Source of the DNA: Chloranthus sessilifolius
Taxonomy: Eukaryota > Streptophyta > Magnoliopsida > Chloranthales > Chloranthaceae
Assembly: GCA_021018995.1 (NCBI GenBank)
Contig: CM037588.1
Span: 85,533,765-85,597,764, forward strand
Length of the DNA: 64,000 nt
Direction: 5' to 3'
A program made the position numbers and the translations under genes. The notes below the pieces were generated by a model that was given only the letters and a program-made list of their open reading frames with translations, was not told the DNA's origin and made no database searches. Every line of letters starts with the position of its first letter. The first letter of the stretch is position 1. This document shows, in pieces, positions 32,918 to 45,177 of the stretch.

Positions 32918-35064
32918 TGTGACGACTCGACTTTTCTAATCCCTCAGGTATAGGAAAGGCCGGTTCACCAACCTATCAGTTAAACAATAAGTCGGATAAA
33001 CAGAGCACATATCAAAGTAAAGCGTAAAAAAAACAACCAAAGCTAAGAAAAAAATGCGGAAGCAATTAAAGTGCAGAACCACCGATGATGGCCGACCATC
33101 ACCGAGACATGGTTCAAAATCGTAAACAAAGTCAAGCATAAATCCATAATATCCAACAAAATGGGCCCACAACTCTAAGTCCAAAACCTCACGAAAAGCA
33201 AATAAATAAACTAGATCTTAAGCCAGAAAATACTCCTCAAGAGGAACCTCAGGCTCTTCCTCGGGTACGTAATCAGGATCAGTCTTGCAACCCTGAACTA
33301 CCATGTCAATACCTAGACCTGTGACGTATAGTCGGAGTGACCTAACCAACAAAGCTCAGTAGAAGAAAGGCATCAATAGCATTTTTACCTTAACTAACAT
33401 GGTTTTCAAAACATGTATATATCGAAACATAGTGCATCGAAAATCAGATATGCAACTAAGAGCTGAAATTTAATTGTAGAATTTCATTAGGGCAAAGTCA
33501 GTTTTCAAGTTCTTAAAATAGATTCTAAAATAGATGCTTGATTTTAGTATTTCAATGTCTCTAACTTCTATATGCAAAGTTTAGTAATTCATGACTTAAT
33601 CCTCAACTTAAAATACCTCTCGATTTACTATATCTCGAGAGTAGGAATATAGCCGATGGGAACCCCTACCTAACATCTCTAACTTGTGCCAGGAAGTTGT
33701 TCAGGAAATTTTGAGGGGTCGTTCAGATGAATCATAAAACAGATGCAGGTACCAACATAATTCAGATGCAAGTTTCTTATACATATTTCAGATTTCAGAT
33801 TTCAGAGTTTATATCAAATTTTTTGTTTATAGATGTGATTTAAATGGCATATGCAAGTTTAAAGATTCTAATTAGAAATATCTATGCAAATTAAAATAAA
33901 ATGCGGTAGCAATGAGATTCTGCTACCTCAGAACGTCTCACACAAATCAAAGTCCAAACTATGCTTAACAGACGATATCAAGATCCATAATATAATCTAA
34001 CACCAATACATACCATATGTTATGAGTCTGGTAACATAATAATCACACAATTCAGAATGAGATAAGAAAACAAAGACAAAACATCTTTTGTACTCGTGAG
34101 AGCGATGATAATCCTTGAGCGAGCAATAACTTAAACTCGTGCGAGTGATCATAGAGACTACAGTATAATCAACCCTTTTCAAGGAAATGACTTCTAAAGT
34201 CAAACTTTTGGTGATGCCTCATGCGAGCAATGATAATCCTCGTGCGTGCAAGCTACAGCAACTGCACGATCGTAGCTTCAGAATTTCAAGTAAAACTGCG
34301 ATCTTTCGCCTCATTCTCACCCAACTCGAATCATACACATCCCAAAACCTAAACTCATATCTGATCCCATAATTATAATCAATAAACTTAATCAAAATCA
34401 TACCTTTTCGAAGGATTTGCCAATTTGAAAATGAGTCATGCAAACGGAGCTTTCGGAACGAAACTGATGGATTTCTTTGATGATTCGTGCCGCGATCGAT
34501 CCCACGAGTTCACAAGGATGACTCCTATTCATTCCCAATAATCTCAACCTTCCCCATATCTCAAAAAAGAACCCAATGTTGATTCAAGTTCATTCTAAGT
34601 TTAATGGATCTCAAATGAAAAAGGTTTTCTAGAGTAGAGGGTTTGGGAATGGATCTCTTACGATGATTGACGACAATGCTTCAGGACGATCAAACGAATC
34701 TAAATGCGGCTAGGGTTTCAGGCGGTTTGGCCCTCGTCTCTTTCTTTCTTAACCAATAATGTAACCTAGTATAAAATGAGAGGAACTTCTTCTCTTATAA
34801 TGGGTTTCTCACATGTCTTAAGCGCACACACACACACTCCTTAGTGTGTTAAACTTCTAATTTTAATATTTCAAGTTCAGTGTTTGTTCGGCACACCAAG
34901 GTCATTGCACGGCTTCCGCACGAGGGTCCAAATGTGCTCTAAATCAAAATCTGCCTGCACAATCACATCTAAATAATAATCCAAAACAAATGGCAACGTC
35001 GATCGCCAAGTGGGATACGAACACAAGGTTAGTCTAACTCGGGTTAAAAATATGAGTCTTGACA
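32918..35064 (-). repeat. 5' LTR of chromovirus
   Basis: About 2147 bp, plus-strand ends TGTGACGACT and GAGTCTTGACA. The minisatellite resumes directly at 35065. A segment near 34080-34230 has about 125 bases not found in the other LTR, with the words AGCGATGATAATCCT repeated on both sides, so it looks like a local duplication. Open frames here (for example 34219-34443) are not genes. Confidence 0.87.
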
Positions 35065-36430
35065 CTTGAACATGGATGCCTAAACGTGAATGCTTGATAG
35101 ATAGTGACACGCTTAAACATGAATGCTTGAACAAGAGTGCTTGCACGTGAATGCTTGAATGTGATTGCTTGAACGTGAATGCTTTGACGTGATTGCTTGA
35201 TCGTGAATACTTGAACCTGAAGGCTTGAATGTAAATTATTGAATGTGAATTCTTGAACTTGAATGCTTGAACGTGAATGCTTGAATATGAATGCTTCAAT
35301 GTGAAAGCCTGATAGATAGTGACATGCTTGAACGTGAATGCTTGATAGATAGTTACATGCTTGAACTTGAATGCTTGAACGCGTAAATTATTGAACGGGA
35401 ATGCTTGATCCTGAATATTTGAACGTGAATGTTTGAACGTGAAGGCTTGAACCTGAATGCTTGAACGTGAATGCTTGAACGTGAATGCTTGAGCATGAAT
35501 GTTTGAACGTGAATGCTTGATAGATAGTGACACTCTTGAACATGAATGCTTGATAGATAGTTACACGCTTGAACATGAATGCATGAACATGAATGATTTA
35601 ACGTGAATGCTTGAACGTGAATGCTTCATAAATAGTCACATGCTTAAATGTGATTTCTTGAACATGACTGGTTGCATGGGAATGCTTGAATGTGAATGCT
35701 TGGAGGTGATTGCTTAAATGTGAATGCTTGATTGTGAATGCTTGAACATGAATGCTACAACGGGAGTGCTCGACAGATAGTGACACGCTTGAAAATGAAA
35801 GCCAGAACGTGAATGCTTGTACCTAAATTTTTTAACGTGATTGCTTGAACGCGAATACTTGAAAATGAGGGCTTGAACGTGAATGCTTGAATTGAATACT
35901 TGAATGTGGGTGCCTGAACGTGAATACTTGATAAATAGTGGCACGCTTAAACGTGAATGCTTGAACATGAAGGCCTATACCTGAATGCTTGAACATGATT
36001 ACCTAACCGTGAATAGTTGAACGTGAACCCTTGAATGTGAATGCTCGAATGTGAATGTTGGAACCTGAATGCATGAACGTGAATGATGGATAGATAGTGA
36101 CATTCATGAACATGATTGCTTGATAGATAGTTACACGCTTGAACGTGAATGCTTGAACGTGTATTCTTGAACGGGAATGCTTGAACTTGAATATTTGAAT
36201 GTGAATACTTGAACATCAACTCTTGAACGCCAGTACTTGAACATGAATGCTTGAACATAAATGCTTGATAGATAGTGACATGCTTGAATGTGAATGCTTG
36301 ATATATAGTTTCACGCTTGAACGTAAATGCTTGAACGTGAATGACTGATCGATAGTGACACGCTTGAATGTGAATATTTGCATGTGAGGCCATGAATGTG
36401 ATTGCATGAACATGAATGCTTGAACGTGAA
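35065..36430. repeat. 14-bp minisatellite, second block
   Basis: The same GAATGCTTGAACGT units with interspersed 19-bp GATAGATAG variants. This block was separated from 6677-12443 by the chromovirus insertion. It matches 37957-39373 almost unit by unit. The open frame 34877-35533 on the minus strand is the array read through into the LTR and is not a gene. Confidence 0.93.
36426..36430. other. Target-site duplication of solo Tat LTR (GTGAA), left copy
   Basis: GTGAA before TGTAGACA; the same GTGAA follows the LTR at 37957-37961. GTGAA is itself part of the 14-bp unit, so the match is supportive rather than decisive. Confidence 0.65.
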
Positions 36431-36730
36431 TGTAGACACTCAATTCGGCCTAAGGCTTGATCAATCTGTACTCCGAGAGAGATGTACCCCTGTGCTTCCG
36501 ATGGCACCCCTAAACCCTAGGATACCTTCCCAGACCCAACTTAAACCCTTCTGAGCATTTGATGGGAGGAGAGCTATAACAATTTACATAGATCACTACT
36601 GAGGATGAGCCACATACCATTGGAAGGAGGACGTCTCCAGCTTTTCAGCAAGCCAAAGATCACCCAATTTGGAGTTATAGTTCAAAATTTATGGCCAATT
36701 GAAGTTTTACATAAAATCATGACTTTTGCT

Positions 36731-36949
36731 CAGGCGTATGTATTAGATACGCCGAACAAATTTGGCCCCATTTTGGTCAGGCATATATATTATATACGCC
36801 TGGCATTTTTGGGCCAAATTGTGCTGAGCATACATAATACATATGCCCAGCATAGGTAGGGCCCACCGCGGACACCCACCTTCTCAGGTCTCCTCTGGTT
36901 TTCATGGAAATGACTGTACATAAACTGGGCGTATGTAATATATACGCCT
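36731..36949. repeat. Four near-palindromes in solo Tat LTR
   Basis: Copies at 36731-36753, 36778-36803, 36826-36850 and 36926-36949, with arms of the type AGGCGTAT/ATACGCC around TATTA or TAATA cores. They lie about 280-490 bases upstream of the TATA box, so in U3. Confidence 0.8.
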
Positions 36950-37223
36950 TAGCTTAATAATAATGCTCATCAAATGCTCAAAATTCCTTCATCAGGTTTG
37001 ACCTTTTGATCATCCCCTTGGTTGAGGTGGGTGTCCTAAGGTTGGTTGCACCCCCTTTGAGCTTATATGCAACCCTTAAGTCACCTATGGTCTCACCCCA
37101 TCATCTGCCATTGAAACCAGTTCCCCAAACCCCTAGGACCCTAAAAACCTAGAAAACCTTAGATGGGGGATTACCTAATTGCTAAGCCAATTAGCTCTTA
37201 AGTTACCCTCTAACCCACCTCTT

Positions 37224-37236
37224 CTCTATAAATAGA
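37224..37236 (+). promoter_or_regulatory. TATA box in solo Tat LTR
   Basis: TCTATAAATAGAG, a canonical plant TATA sequence. Transcription from it would run into the minisatellite at 37957. Confidence 0.65.
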
Positions 37237-37956
37237 GAGGCACCCCCTCTTCCTAAAGGGTTGAAAAATTAAGGTTGAAAGTTAAGCTTAAGAGAGAGAG
37301 ACCTAGTGAGAGAAAGTTCCCTTTTATTTTTGCATTCTTCAACCAGAATTCCAACATGCTTAGTTCACCCCTTTTAATCAATTTCAATCATTAGACCACC
37401 CCTCTTTTAGTCAAGCTTAGTCCCTAGCTTCATCCTACACTTCCCATCTATCGAATCCTACCATTGGAATCTATTCCCCTACCGTTTAAGCCCTTTAAAG
37501 CCATCAGAAGTACGCCGAAGTGAAGGTCTACGGTGCAACAAGGGCCTGTGAGATCTGGCTCACCCCTCTCTTCCTCTGCCTTCTTGGTGTTTCCTCCGTC
37601 CAAGGATTTAAGCCATTACGCCGCCGAAATTTTAGTTTTGGCTCAAAGCTTGATAGGACCGTATTGCCTTCGGGCAAGGGGAAGCTCCGCCCATTTATTT
37701 TTTTATTTTGGCCATAGATAGGGACCGCTATGTGCGGGTTGATCGGGTTCCTAAACCCTTCTCGATTGATAACCGAAGCCCCTACCCTAGACTCTTTGGC
37801 AAAAATCGGTAAATCAGAGTCATATTTAGCACTTCAGTGCTCAAAATATTGATTTAAAGGTTTCCTGTGTCACCAAAAGCTCCGGGTGGCGACTCTACAT
37901 TTAGTCTATCATGAGTGCATCGCCGCGACGGGCTCGAGAGAATCCATGGTCGCACA

Positions 37957-39373
37957 GTGAATGTCTGAACATGAATGCCTCAACTTTAATGGTTGAATGT
38001 GTGAATTATTGAACGTGATTGCCTAAACTTAAATATTTGAACGTGAATGCTTGACAGATAGTGACACGCTTAAACATGAATGCTTGAACAAGAATGTTTG
38101 CACATGAATGCTTGAATGTGATTGCTTGAACATTTATGCTTGAACGTGAATGCTTGTACTTGAATGCTTTGACGTGATTGCTTGATCGTGAATACTTGAA
38201 CCTGAAGGCTTGAATGTGAATTATTAAATGTGAATTCTTAAATGTGAATGCTTGAACATGAATGCTTGAACATGAATGCTTCAATGTGAAAGCCTGATAG
38301 ATAGTGACATGCTTGAATGTGAATGCTTGATAGATAGTTACACGCTTGAACATGAATGCTTGAACGTGTAAATTATTGAACGGGAATGCTTGATACTGAA
38401 TATTTGAACGTGAATGCTTGAACCTGAATGCTTGAACGTGAATGTGTGAACATGAACGTTTGAACGTGAATGCTTGATAGATAGTGACACTCTTGAACGT
38501 GAATGCTTGATAGATAGTTACACGCTTGAACGTGAATGCATGGACATGAATGATTTAACGTGAATGCTTCATAAATAGTCACACGCTTAAACGTGAATTC
38601 ATGAACATGACTGCTTGCATGGGAATGCTTGAATGTGAATGCTTGGAGGTGATTGCTTGAACGTGAATGCTTGATTGGGAATGCTTGAACATGAATGCTT
38701 CAACGGGAGTGCTCGACAGATAGTGACACGCTTGAAAATGAAAGCCAAAATGTGAATGCTTGAGAGTGAATGTCGGAACGTGAATGCTTGTACCTAAATT
38801 TTAGAACGTGATTGCTTGAACGTGAATACTTGAAAATGAGGGCTTGAACGTGAATGCTTGAATTGAATACTTGAATGTGGGTGCCTAAACGTGAATACTT
38901 GATAAATAGTGGCACGCTTAAACGTGAATGCTTGAACATGAATGCCTATACCTGAATGCTTAAACATGATTGCCTGACCGTGAATAGTTGAACGTGAACC
39001 CTTGAATGTGAATGCTCAAATGTGAATGTTGGAACCTGAATGCATGAATGTGAATGCTGGATAGATAGTGACATTCATGAACGTGATTGCTTGATAGATA
39101 GTTACACGCTTGAACGTGTATTCTTGAACGGGAATGCTTGAACCTGAATATTTGAACGTGAATACTTGAACATCAACTCTTGAACGCCAGTACTTGAACA
39201 TGAATGCTTGATAGATAGTGACATGCTTGAATGTGAATGCTTGATATATAGTTTCATGCTTGAACGTAAATGCTTGAACGTGAATGACTGATCGATAGTG
39301 ACACACTTGAACGTGAATATTTGCATGTGAGGGCATGAACGTGATTGCATGAACATGAATGCTTGAACATGAA
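37957..39373. repeat. 14-bp minisatellite, third block
   Basis: Copy of the second block (35065-36430) in the tandem segmental duplication, with point differences and small indels. Confidence 0.93.
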
Positions 39374-40160
39374 TGTAGACACCCAATTTGGCCTAAGGCT
39401 CGATCAGTCTGTACTCCGAGAGAGAAGTACCCCTGTGCTTCCGATGGCACTCCTAAACCCTAGGATCCCTTCCCAGACCCAACTGAAACCCTTCTGAGCA
39501 TTTGATGGGAGGAGAGCTACAAAATTTTACATAGATCACCGCAAAGGATGAGCGACATACCGTTGGGAGGAGGACTTCTCCAGCTTTGCAGCAAGCCAAA
39601 GATCACCCAATTTGGAGTTATGGTTCAAAATTTATGGCCAATTGAAGTTTTACAAAAAATCATGACTTTTGCTCAGGCGTATGTTTTAGATACGCCCAAC
39701 AAATTTGGCCCCATTTTGGTCAGGCATATATATTATATACGCCTGGCATTTTTGGGCCAAATTGAGCCGGGCGTACATAATACATACGCCCAGCATAGGC
39801 AGGGCCCACCGCAGACACCCACCTTCTCAGGTCTCCTCTGGTTTTCATGGAAATGACTGTACATAAACTGGGCGTATGTAATATATACGCCCAGCTTAGC
39901 TACAGTAACTATCATCAAATGCTCGAAATTCCTTCATCAGGTTTGACCTTTTGACCATCCCCTTGGTTGAGGTGGGTGTCCTAAGGTTGGTTGCACCCCC
40001 TTTGAGCTTATATGCAACCCTTAAGTCACCTGTGGTCTCACCCCATCATCTACCATTGAAACCGGTTCCCCAAACCCCTAGGACCCTAAAAACCTAGAAA
40101 ACCTTAGATGGGAGATTACCTAATTGCTAAACCAATTAGCTTTTATGTAACCCTCTAACC
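39374..40160 (+). repeat. Tat LTR, 5' half only, second duplication copy
   Basis: Begins TGTAGACACCC like the solo LTR and keeps the four near-palindromes (39674-39696, 39721-39744, 39767-39792, 39868-39894). It stops after CCCTCTAACC at 40160, just before the position of the TATA box, and is joined to the 3' half of an Athila element. It has lost its promoter. Confidence 0.87.
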
Positions 40161-40741
40161 AAAGTGTCTGGGGGTACCCCTGGTGGTGAGTTATACCTAG
40201 GATCCAGCCACAACACAAATGCAAATGGCAGAATGAGGAGCGCATGCTCTCTGTTTAAAGCTTGGCTATTGCAGGGTCCAAAATGAGGCCTGGGAGCCTC
40301 TCACGCAATCAAAATGGAACACCTCACTAGCTGTCGCGAGATCCAAGGTAAACCTTGGGAGCCTCTCCTGCAATCCAAGTTGCAATTACACTGTCGCTAG
40401 ATTCCATTTCCCATCCTATGACCATATATTTCAAAAGCGTGCCAAGCCTTGCGATAAGTATTCCAAACCCGCGATTGTCTCCTTTTCCAATACTCTCTCT
40501 TCTCCATCTAGTGAAACCCTAGCTTTCGGCACTCTTCCACCTCTCTCCTCCAGCGTCCATTCTACAACCCATTAGTCACACCAGGATCCTAGAGATTTGT
40601 TCCTAACGCCATCCCGATCAGTAGCCCTCTGCTCAGTGATCTCGTGGTGCACTATGCGTCAGATCAAACCAAACCCTACGATTTTAGGGTAAGCACTCAG
40701 ATCTCAGTCTCCCTTTTTCATCTTCAAAACTAGAGTTTCTA
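40161..40741 (+). other. Post-pol spacer of truncated Athila copy, with CGCG/GCGCAA words
   Basis: Matches 54151-54628. It contains TGTCGCGAG, GCAATCC, CCCGCGATTG and TTGCGATAA words. The left boundary is the truncation junction with the Tat LTR; everything 5' of it (LTR, gag, pol) is absent. Compared with the other copy it keeps about 100 extra bases near 40390-40490. Confidence 0.75.
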
Positions 40742-42369
40742 ATGGCCCCTAAGAGTGCACCAAAGAAAAGGGGCTGGGATAAAGCCCATATTGAGCCCAC
40801 TCCTAAGAAGGTCAAGACTTCTAAGGCACCGAAAAAGGGGGAAGGATGTGGTTGAGGAAGAGGAGGAGCCAACCCCTGAGTTTTCTACATCCTCTGAGCT
40901 CATGTCTTCAATCCCCTTGGAGCCTAAAACAGCTTTCGACTAGCCCTTCTTCGAGACAAAGCCTCTCTCTGCCCCTGCCATTGAGTTTATGAGCAAGGCT
41001 GGTATGACACCCTTGATGAAACAACTTTTTTATCAACACATAAGGGTCACCAAGGACAAAGATGGACAATCAGGCTTCCTCATGCTGATTGATGATTTTG
41101 AGATGTTAATTAACACCAAGCTGATTGCAGAAGTATTGGGCATCCCAGGTGCATTTGACAGTAGCTGTGGATATGGCCCTCCACTGTGTGTCTCAATTGA
41201 TACTATTGCAAGGGCTCTTACTAAAGGATTAAAGGCCTCAGGGGATTCCATAAGAAGAAGAGAGTTGGAGCCAAGCCTCCTTTTCATTGACCAGGTCCTG
41301 AGAAAGAATATCTACTGCTCAGGCCATCAGCAGGAGAGGAGGGCTCCTATTACTGATGTTGTTTACTCTTTCTCTCTGGGCCATGGCTTCCATGCAGCCT
41401 GATTAATTTTTGACGCAATGAAGGACTTGGTGGAGAAGCTAGGACAAAAAAAGAAGCCACGCACACTCCCCTATGCCATAGTCATCACCAAACTGCTTTT
41501 GAGGGGGGGTACAAGATAACAAAAGGAGAAGAGACTACCACTCTCACCCTTACAACTTTTGCCAAGAGGCAATGGGGAATCAACAAAAGCCGGATGGAAA
41601 CACAGAAAAAGAAGAAGGTTGAGGCTCAGGCCCCTCCCAAGCAAACAGATGAGGCAGCTGTTACAAGGCCCAACCCTGTAACTAAAGAGGTGGTTCAAGA
41701 TCCTGCCACTACCTCTGTTGCAGTAGCCCCCATCTCCCCCCACCTTTTACTACAGGATCCCCTATCCTGACAACATCCCATCCCATTACACCATCAACAT
41801 CTCTCCCTTCCTCCACTACATCCCTTTTTCCTGTGATTGGTACCTGAGAGGACACCACCCCCCATGACAGCCCCACACCTTCCCCTACCCTACCCCAATA
41901 CACACCTCCAATACCCCCATCATCTTCACATAACCCTGACAGTCCTCCATTGATCTCATACAAGAAAAAGAAAACCACTGCGACAACCCCCACCATGTCC
42001 CTACCCCCACGAACATACACCTCAACCTTAACCAAATCATCGAATTCCAAGCCTTTATGGCTAGTTTCCTTGATACCATGCCCACCCAGTAAATCCCCTA
42101 TGATCCCTCTTGAACCCAAGACCAGCAAAATGAGGGTGGGGGTACCAAAAGTCCCAACCATCATGAAACTATCAGCCCAAGCAAAGAAACCAAGGCAGCC
42201 AAAGAAAAAGAGTCCAATTAAGAGCAAAGCAAAGAAGAAAAAGACCAAAGCTCCCATAGACAGAACCAAGTCCAAGCTCAGTTATGAGAACAAAGCTAAA
42301 CTTAGGAAACATGCACAACAGATGGGCTGGGACTGGTTCACAGACTCAGATTCCAACTCCTCCTCTTAA
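40742..42369 (+). pseudogene. Athila third frame (env-position protein), copy A
   Basis: Starts MAPKSAPKKRGWDK at 40742 and has a basic N-terminus. One extra A in an A/G run near 40838 shifts the frame. It resumes at 40989, MSKAGMTPLMKQLFYQHIRV, and runs through TKDKDGQSGFLMLIDDFEML and LRKNIYCSGHQQERRA to a Trp-to-stop change at 41401. The Pro/Thr-rich and Lys-rich tail (41950-42369) ends in SDSNSSS. About 84 bases of copy B are missing near 42010. Athila elements carry a third gene here that is often called env-like. This one has no signal peptide or membrane segment that I can see, so its role is unknown. Confidence 0.7.
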
Positions 42370-44189
42370 ACTAGATTGTAGTTAGGCTTCTCCTTCCTTT
42401 CCCCTTCTTTTCTTGTCATTGTAATTACAATTGTATATTTCTTTCTAAGATAATAGAATCTTATTTTTGATATTGCTTTGGGTATATTGTCTGTCTATGT
42501 TTAATGCTTTTTCCTGACTATTACCCTGCACTTTCTGACCTTTGAACCAGTGAGGACACTGCTCCTCATGGTTTGGGGGTGTGGCAGGGTAGGTCTGCCA
42601 ATAGAATAGTTAACTTTAGTGCAATAGTGGTGTTGTAATTGGGATGAATAAAGTTAATTTTCACCTAACTTGCTGCAATGAGGAAATTTGTGAAAAATTA
42701 AAATATTTTTGTAGACATTTCAAAACTGAAAATTTTAAAATCCTGGCAGCACCATGAAGCTAACATCAGAAATTTTTAATTAGTACCTAGTAAACCTAAG
42801 AGGAGAGAAAAAGGTGAAAATACACTCCATGAGTTAAAAAGAAGACTATATCTAGTGAGATTTGGGCCCATCAATTTCTGTTGAAGAGTGTTTTGAAATT
42901 TTTCTGCTTTAAGGTTTGATTGACTCAACACTTTCTACTAGAAGTTAGGCACCTCCAAATCAAAACTGGTTGACAGTACTCATGACACTAAGGAAATGAT
43001 TCATGAGCCTCATTTGGATAGTTTGAGCCTGAAAACCCAACCTGTTAAAACTACCCTTTTGCATACACTCTTTGAGCCTCAAAAAGTCCTATTTTTTTTC
43101 TTTAACAAACACTGGAGTACTTGCACGTTAACCTCATGACCTGATTCAACCTTACCCTCACTCTGAGAATTCAGAAGGTAAAGGAGGAGTTGAAGGTAGT
43201 GAGGGTGGTCCAACATTTGGTAGAAGGAGAAGAAAAGTAACCTATGAACAACAATGTGTTGGTGGTATTTGTGTTGCAGTTCATCATAAAAATCATAAAA
43301 AATAAAAAGAAATATAATTTTTTAGAAAAAAAGAAAGAGAAGCTTAGAGAAGAACATCATCTGAAAATTGAAAAGAAGAGGAGAAACTGGCCACTTTGAT
43401 TCTGAAATATATCAAGTAAGATGAAGTTGTGCTGAAATGAAGGTAGTAAAGTCAGGAGTCACTCCTTACCTTGCTGATTTCTCAATTTTGACTTCCTTTT
43501 TACCTCTTCATTCTTTATATCCCTCACCCATAAGTCACATTACAACCCATTCAAAAAACCTTGAAGATCCAAAGAGAAATGAGTTGTCAGGTGGAGATGA
43601 GGGAGTGCCTAATCTATTGTGAAGAGTCATGAGGATGTCAGAAATTGGAAGCTTTACCTATGCTTATGCTTGCAGGCCCATTTGGGGTCTGTAACTGCTC
43701 TTGAGCTGCTTTAAATGTGAACACCCCTAGATAATCATTGTTGAGAGATAGCCCTGGTGAGAATTGGGTCTAACTTGTAACTTCATTGGGGTTGTATCCA
43801 ACCTGATTTTTGAATTTAAGGCAAGCTTAGTATTGATATGTGCACATTGAATTTCTAATGTAAAATGATTGGTGGAAATGCAAACACATATTGAAATTTT
43901 TGAGTTTTAAATGGCCTGCATTACTGTTGCAATTTCCTCTGAATTCTAAAGAGATGTGGATTGATGCTTTATTCATTGAAATTTGTTTTGCCATTGACTG
44001 CACCACTTTTAACCATTTTTATTGTGAAGTTTGTGGGTATCTTCACTGCAAACCCTCTGGAGACTTCACTCCTCCACTAGGGATCACCAAGGGGTTTAAA
44101 GTCTTGGTACATATGCTAAATGTACCCGTGGTCCCTACGAAAGTAGCATTTAATTAGTTAAAGTTTTGCTAAGAGACTAGCAAAGATTA
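42370..44189 (+). other. Non-coding 3' region of Athila copy A
   Basis: About 1.8 kb, AT-rich, ending in the polypurine tract. A purine-rich stretch lies at 43300-43390. It is nearly identical to 56371-58203. Small open frames at 43437 and 43891 are not conserved as coding between the copies. Confidence 0.7.
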
Positions 44190-44201
44190 GGTTTGGGGGA
44201 G
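44190..44201 (+). other. Polypurine tract, Athila copy A
   Basis: GGTTTGGGGGAG directly before the LTR start TGTTAAGACC at 44202. The counterpart before LTR B is at 58204-58214 (GTTTGGGGG). Confidence 0.75.
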
Positions 44202-44439
44202 TGTTAAGACCTGAAAAGTACCACTTTTGACCCTTAACTTAATCTCTATTGAACCCTTAGTCATTTAATAAATGTGTGTTAAGCCCATTTTGTAGGTAAT
44301 AAGAAGCAGCTACAGATAAGGCCCTAACCTTGCTAAGAAGCCTACTTTTGCCCCAGAAGTTCCTCAGAAGAAAGGAAGTTCGACCCTGACAGAGAACTTA
44401 ACTGCAGCATAGGCAAGGCACAGCAGCAACAAATCAAGA

Positions 44440-44990
44440 AGTGAGCCTGGCACAGATATCGTAGGGTTTAATTGATTCAGAAAGAATGCTTCGCGTAATT
44501 GCCATGGGTCTCAGTTGAAAGCACACCAACTGCTCGCGCTGTTCTCGCACAGATTAATGACAGAAGGGACCAAGAAGTAGAGTTTGCACAATTCTCACGA
44601 GGCTCAGTTGTAAGCACTCGCACAGCTCAAGAGAGGAGCATTTAATCCTCGCGCGATCCGCTGAGGAGAGAGAGTTCTAGGCACTTCGATGCGTAGCTGT
44701 CACGCAGTGGCCGCGGGATGCTGATCTTCAGGGAACTGCTCGCTCAATCTAGAGGCCTATGCATATTGCTTCTTCATGGGGATCCCCGCGAGATTCACTA
44801 AGGAATGAACTATGCACGCAATTCCCGCGCCATTCAAATAGAAAGCGCAATCCTGCGACAATAAGAGCATTCCCGCGATGACCAAACTATCTATCCCTCG
44901 AGTGCAAGAGCTTCAAGTCAATTCAATCCCACGATGACAACTCTATCACGCGACAAGACCTAGAAATCCTTGCTACCTAGCGAGGCTCGG
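44440..44990. repeat. CGCGA/TCGCGC/GCGCAAT word cluster in U3 of LTR A
   Basis: Words such as CTTCGCGTAA, CTCGCGCTG, CTCGCGCGATCC, CCGCGAGATTC, AGCGCAATCCTGCGAC, CCCGCGATGACC and CACGCGACAAG recur through about 550 bases. The surrounding sequence is AT-rich and otherwise poor in CG. The same cluster is in LTR B (58450-59000), where several CG sites have decayed to TG or CA. Confidence 0.82.
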
Positions 44991-45170
44991 GATCTTAACA
45001 TCCTCCCACTTTTGTAGGGGCAGTCTGGAAACATCCAACAACTAGGGCACGCACTCCAATGCTCCAATCTCTGTGCACATGCCCTGAGGCATCCAAGGAA
45101 CAGAAATGGGCCATGTTTGCATTGTTAAAATTAGGGTTTTCCTAACCCTAATGCCCCCACAGCCGACTGC

Positions 45171-45177
45171 TATATAA
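45171..45177 (+). promoter_or_regulatory. TATA box of Athila LTR A
   Basis: TATATAA, in CTGCTATATAAGCC. The predicted transcription start, about 30 bases on, falls at the A-run 45199-45207. The fragments embedded in gag begin at exactly this run. Confidence 0.7.

Larger units (their letters stand above)
12444..35064 (-). mobile_element. Chromovirus (Tekay/Del-like Ty3/gypsy), old, with a nested Athila in gag
   Basis: Minus-strand order: 5' LTR (35064-32918), initiator-Met-type primer-binding site, gag 5' half, nested Athila, gag 3' half with zinc knuckle, protease, RT-RNase H, integrase, chromodomain, polypurine tract, 3' LTR (14190-12444, truncated). The chromodomain after the integrase defines a chromovirus. 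Pol is full of stops, and catalytic Asp residues are lost in both RT and integrase. The two LTRs differ by substitutions and by several indels (for example about 125 extra bases near 34100-34230 in the right LTR), so the element is old. It interrupts the 14-bp minisatellite on both sides. Confidence 0.9.
36431..37956 (+). repeat. Solo LTR of the Tat/Ogre-like family
   Basis: 1526 bp, TGTAGACACTC to GGTCGCACA, in the opposite orientation to the related LTR at 5103-6676. No polypurine tract precedes it and no primer-binding site follows it; minisatellite lies on both sides. It is therefore a solo LTR left by recombination between two LTRs. It has four near-palindromes and a TATA box. Confidence 0.88.
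35065..40160. repeat. Tandem segmental duplication: [minisatellite + Tat LTR] twice
   Basis: The start of the LTR recurs at an offset of 2943 bases (36431 and 39374). Distinctive array variants just before it recur too, such as GATATATAGTTTCA and GACTGATCGATAGTGACAC. The second unit is cut at 40160. Confidence 0.85.

Noticed and set aside
34877..35533. A 218-codon minus-strand open frame (and about 40 similar ones across 6584-12319, 35388-36507 and 38006-39450)
   Set aside because: They are the 14-bp minisatellite read on its stop-free strand; the residues repeat every 14 and no frame is favoured. Not genes.
36605..36859. Open frames in the Tat LTRs (36605-36859, 37520-37721, 39548-39856)
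   Set aside because: They run over the palindrome and promoter parts of a solo LTR and are not kept in the 5103-6676 copy.
35065..37956. The idea that the minisatellite is the 3' untranslated region of the Tat element, which is known to spawn satellites
   Set aside because: There is no polypurine tract at the array/LTR border, GTGAA flanks the LTR on both sides, and array also lies beyond the outer end of the 5' LTR at 6676.
40742..42369. Calling the third Athila frame a true envelope gene
   Set aside because: No signal peptide, membrane segment or cysteine pattern; only the position fits.
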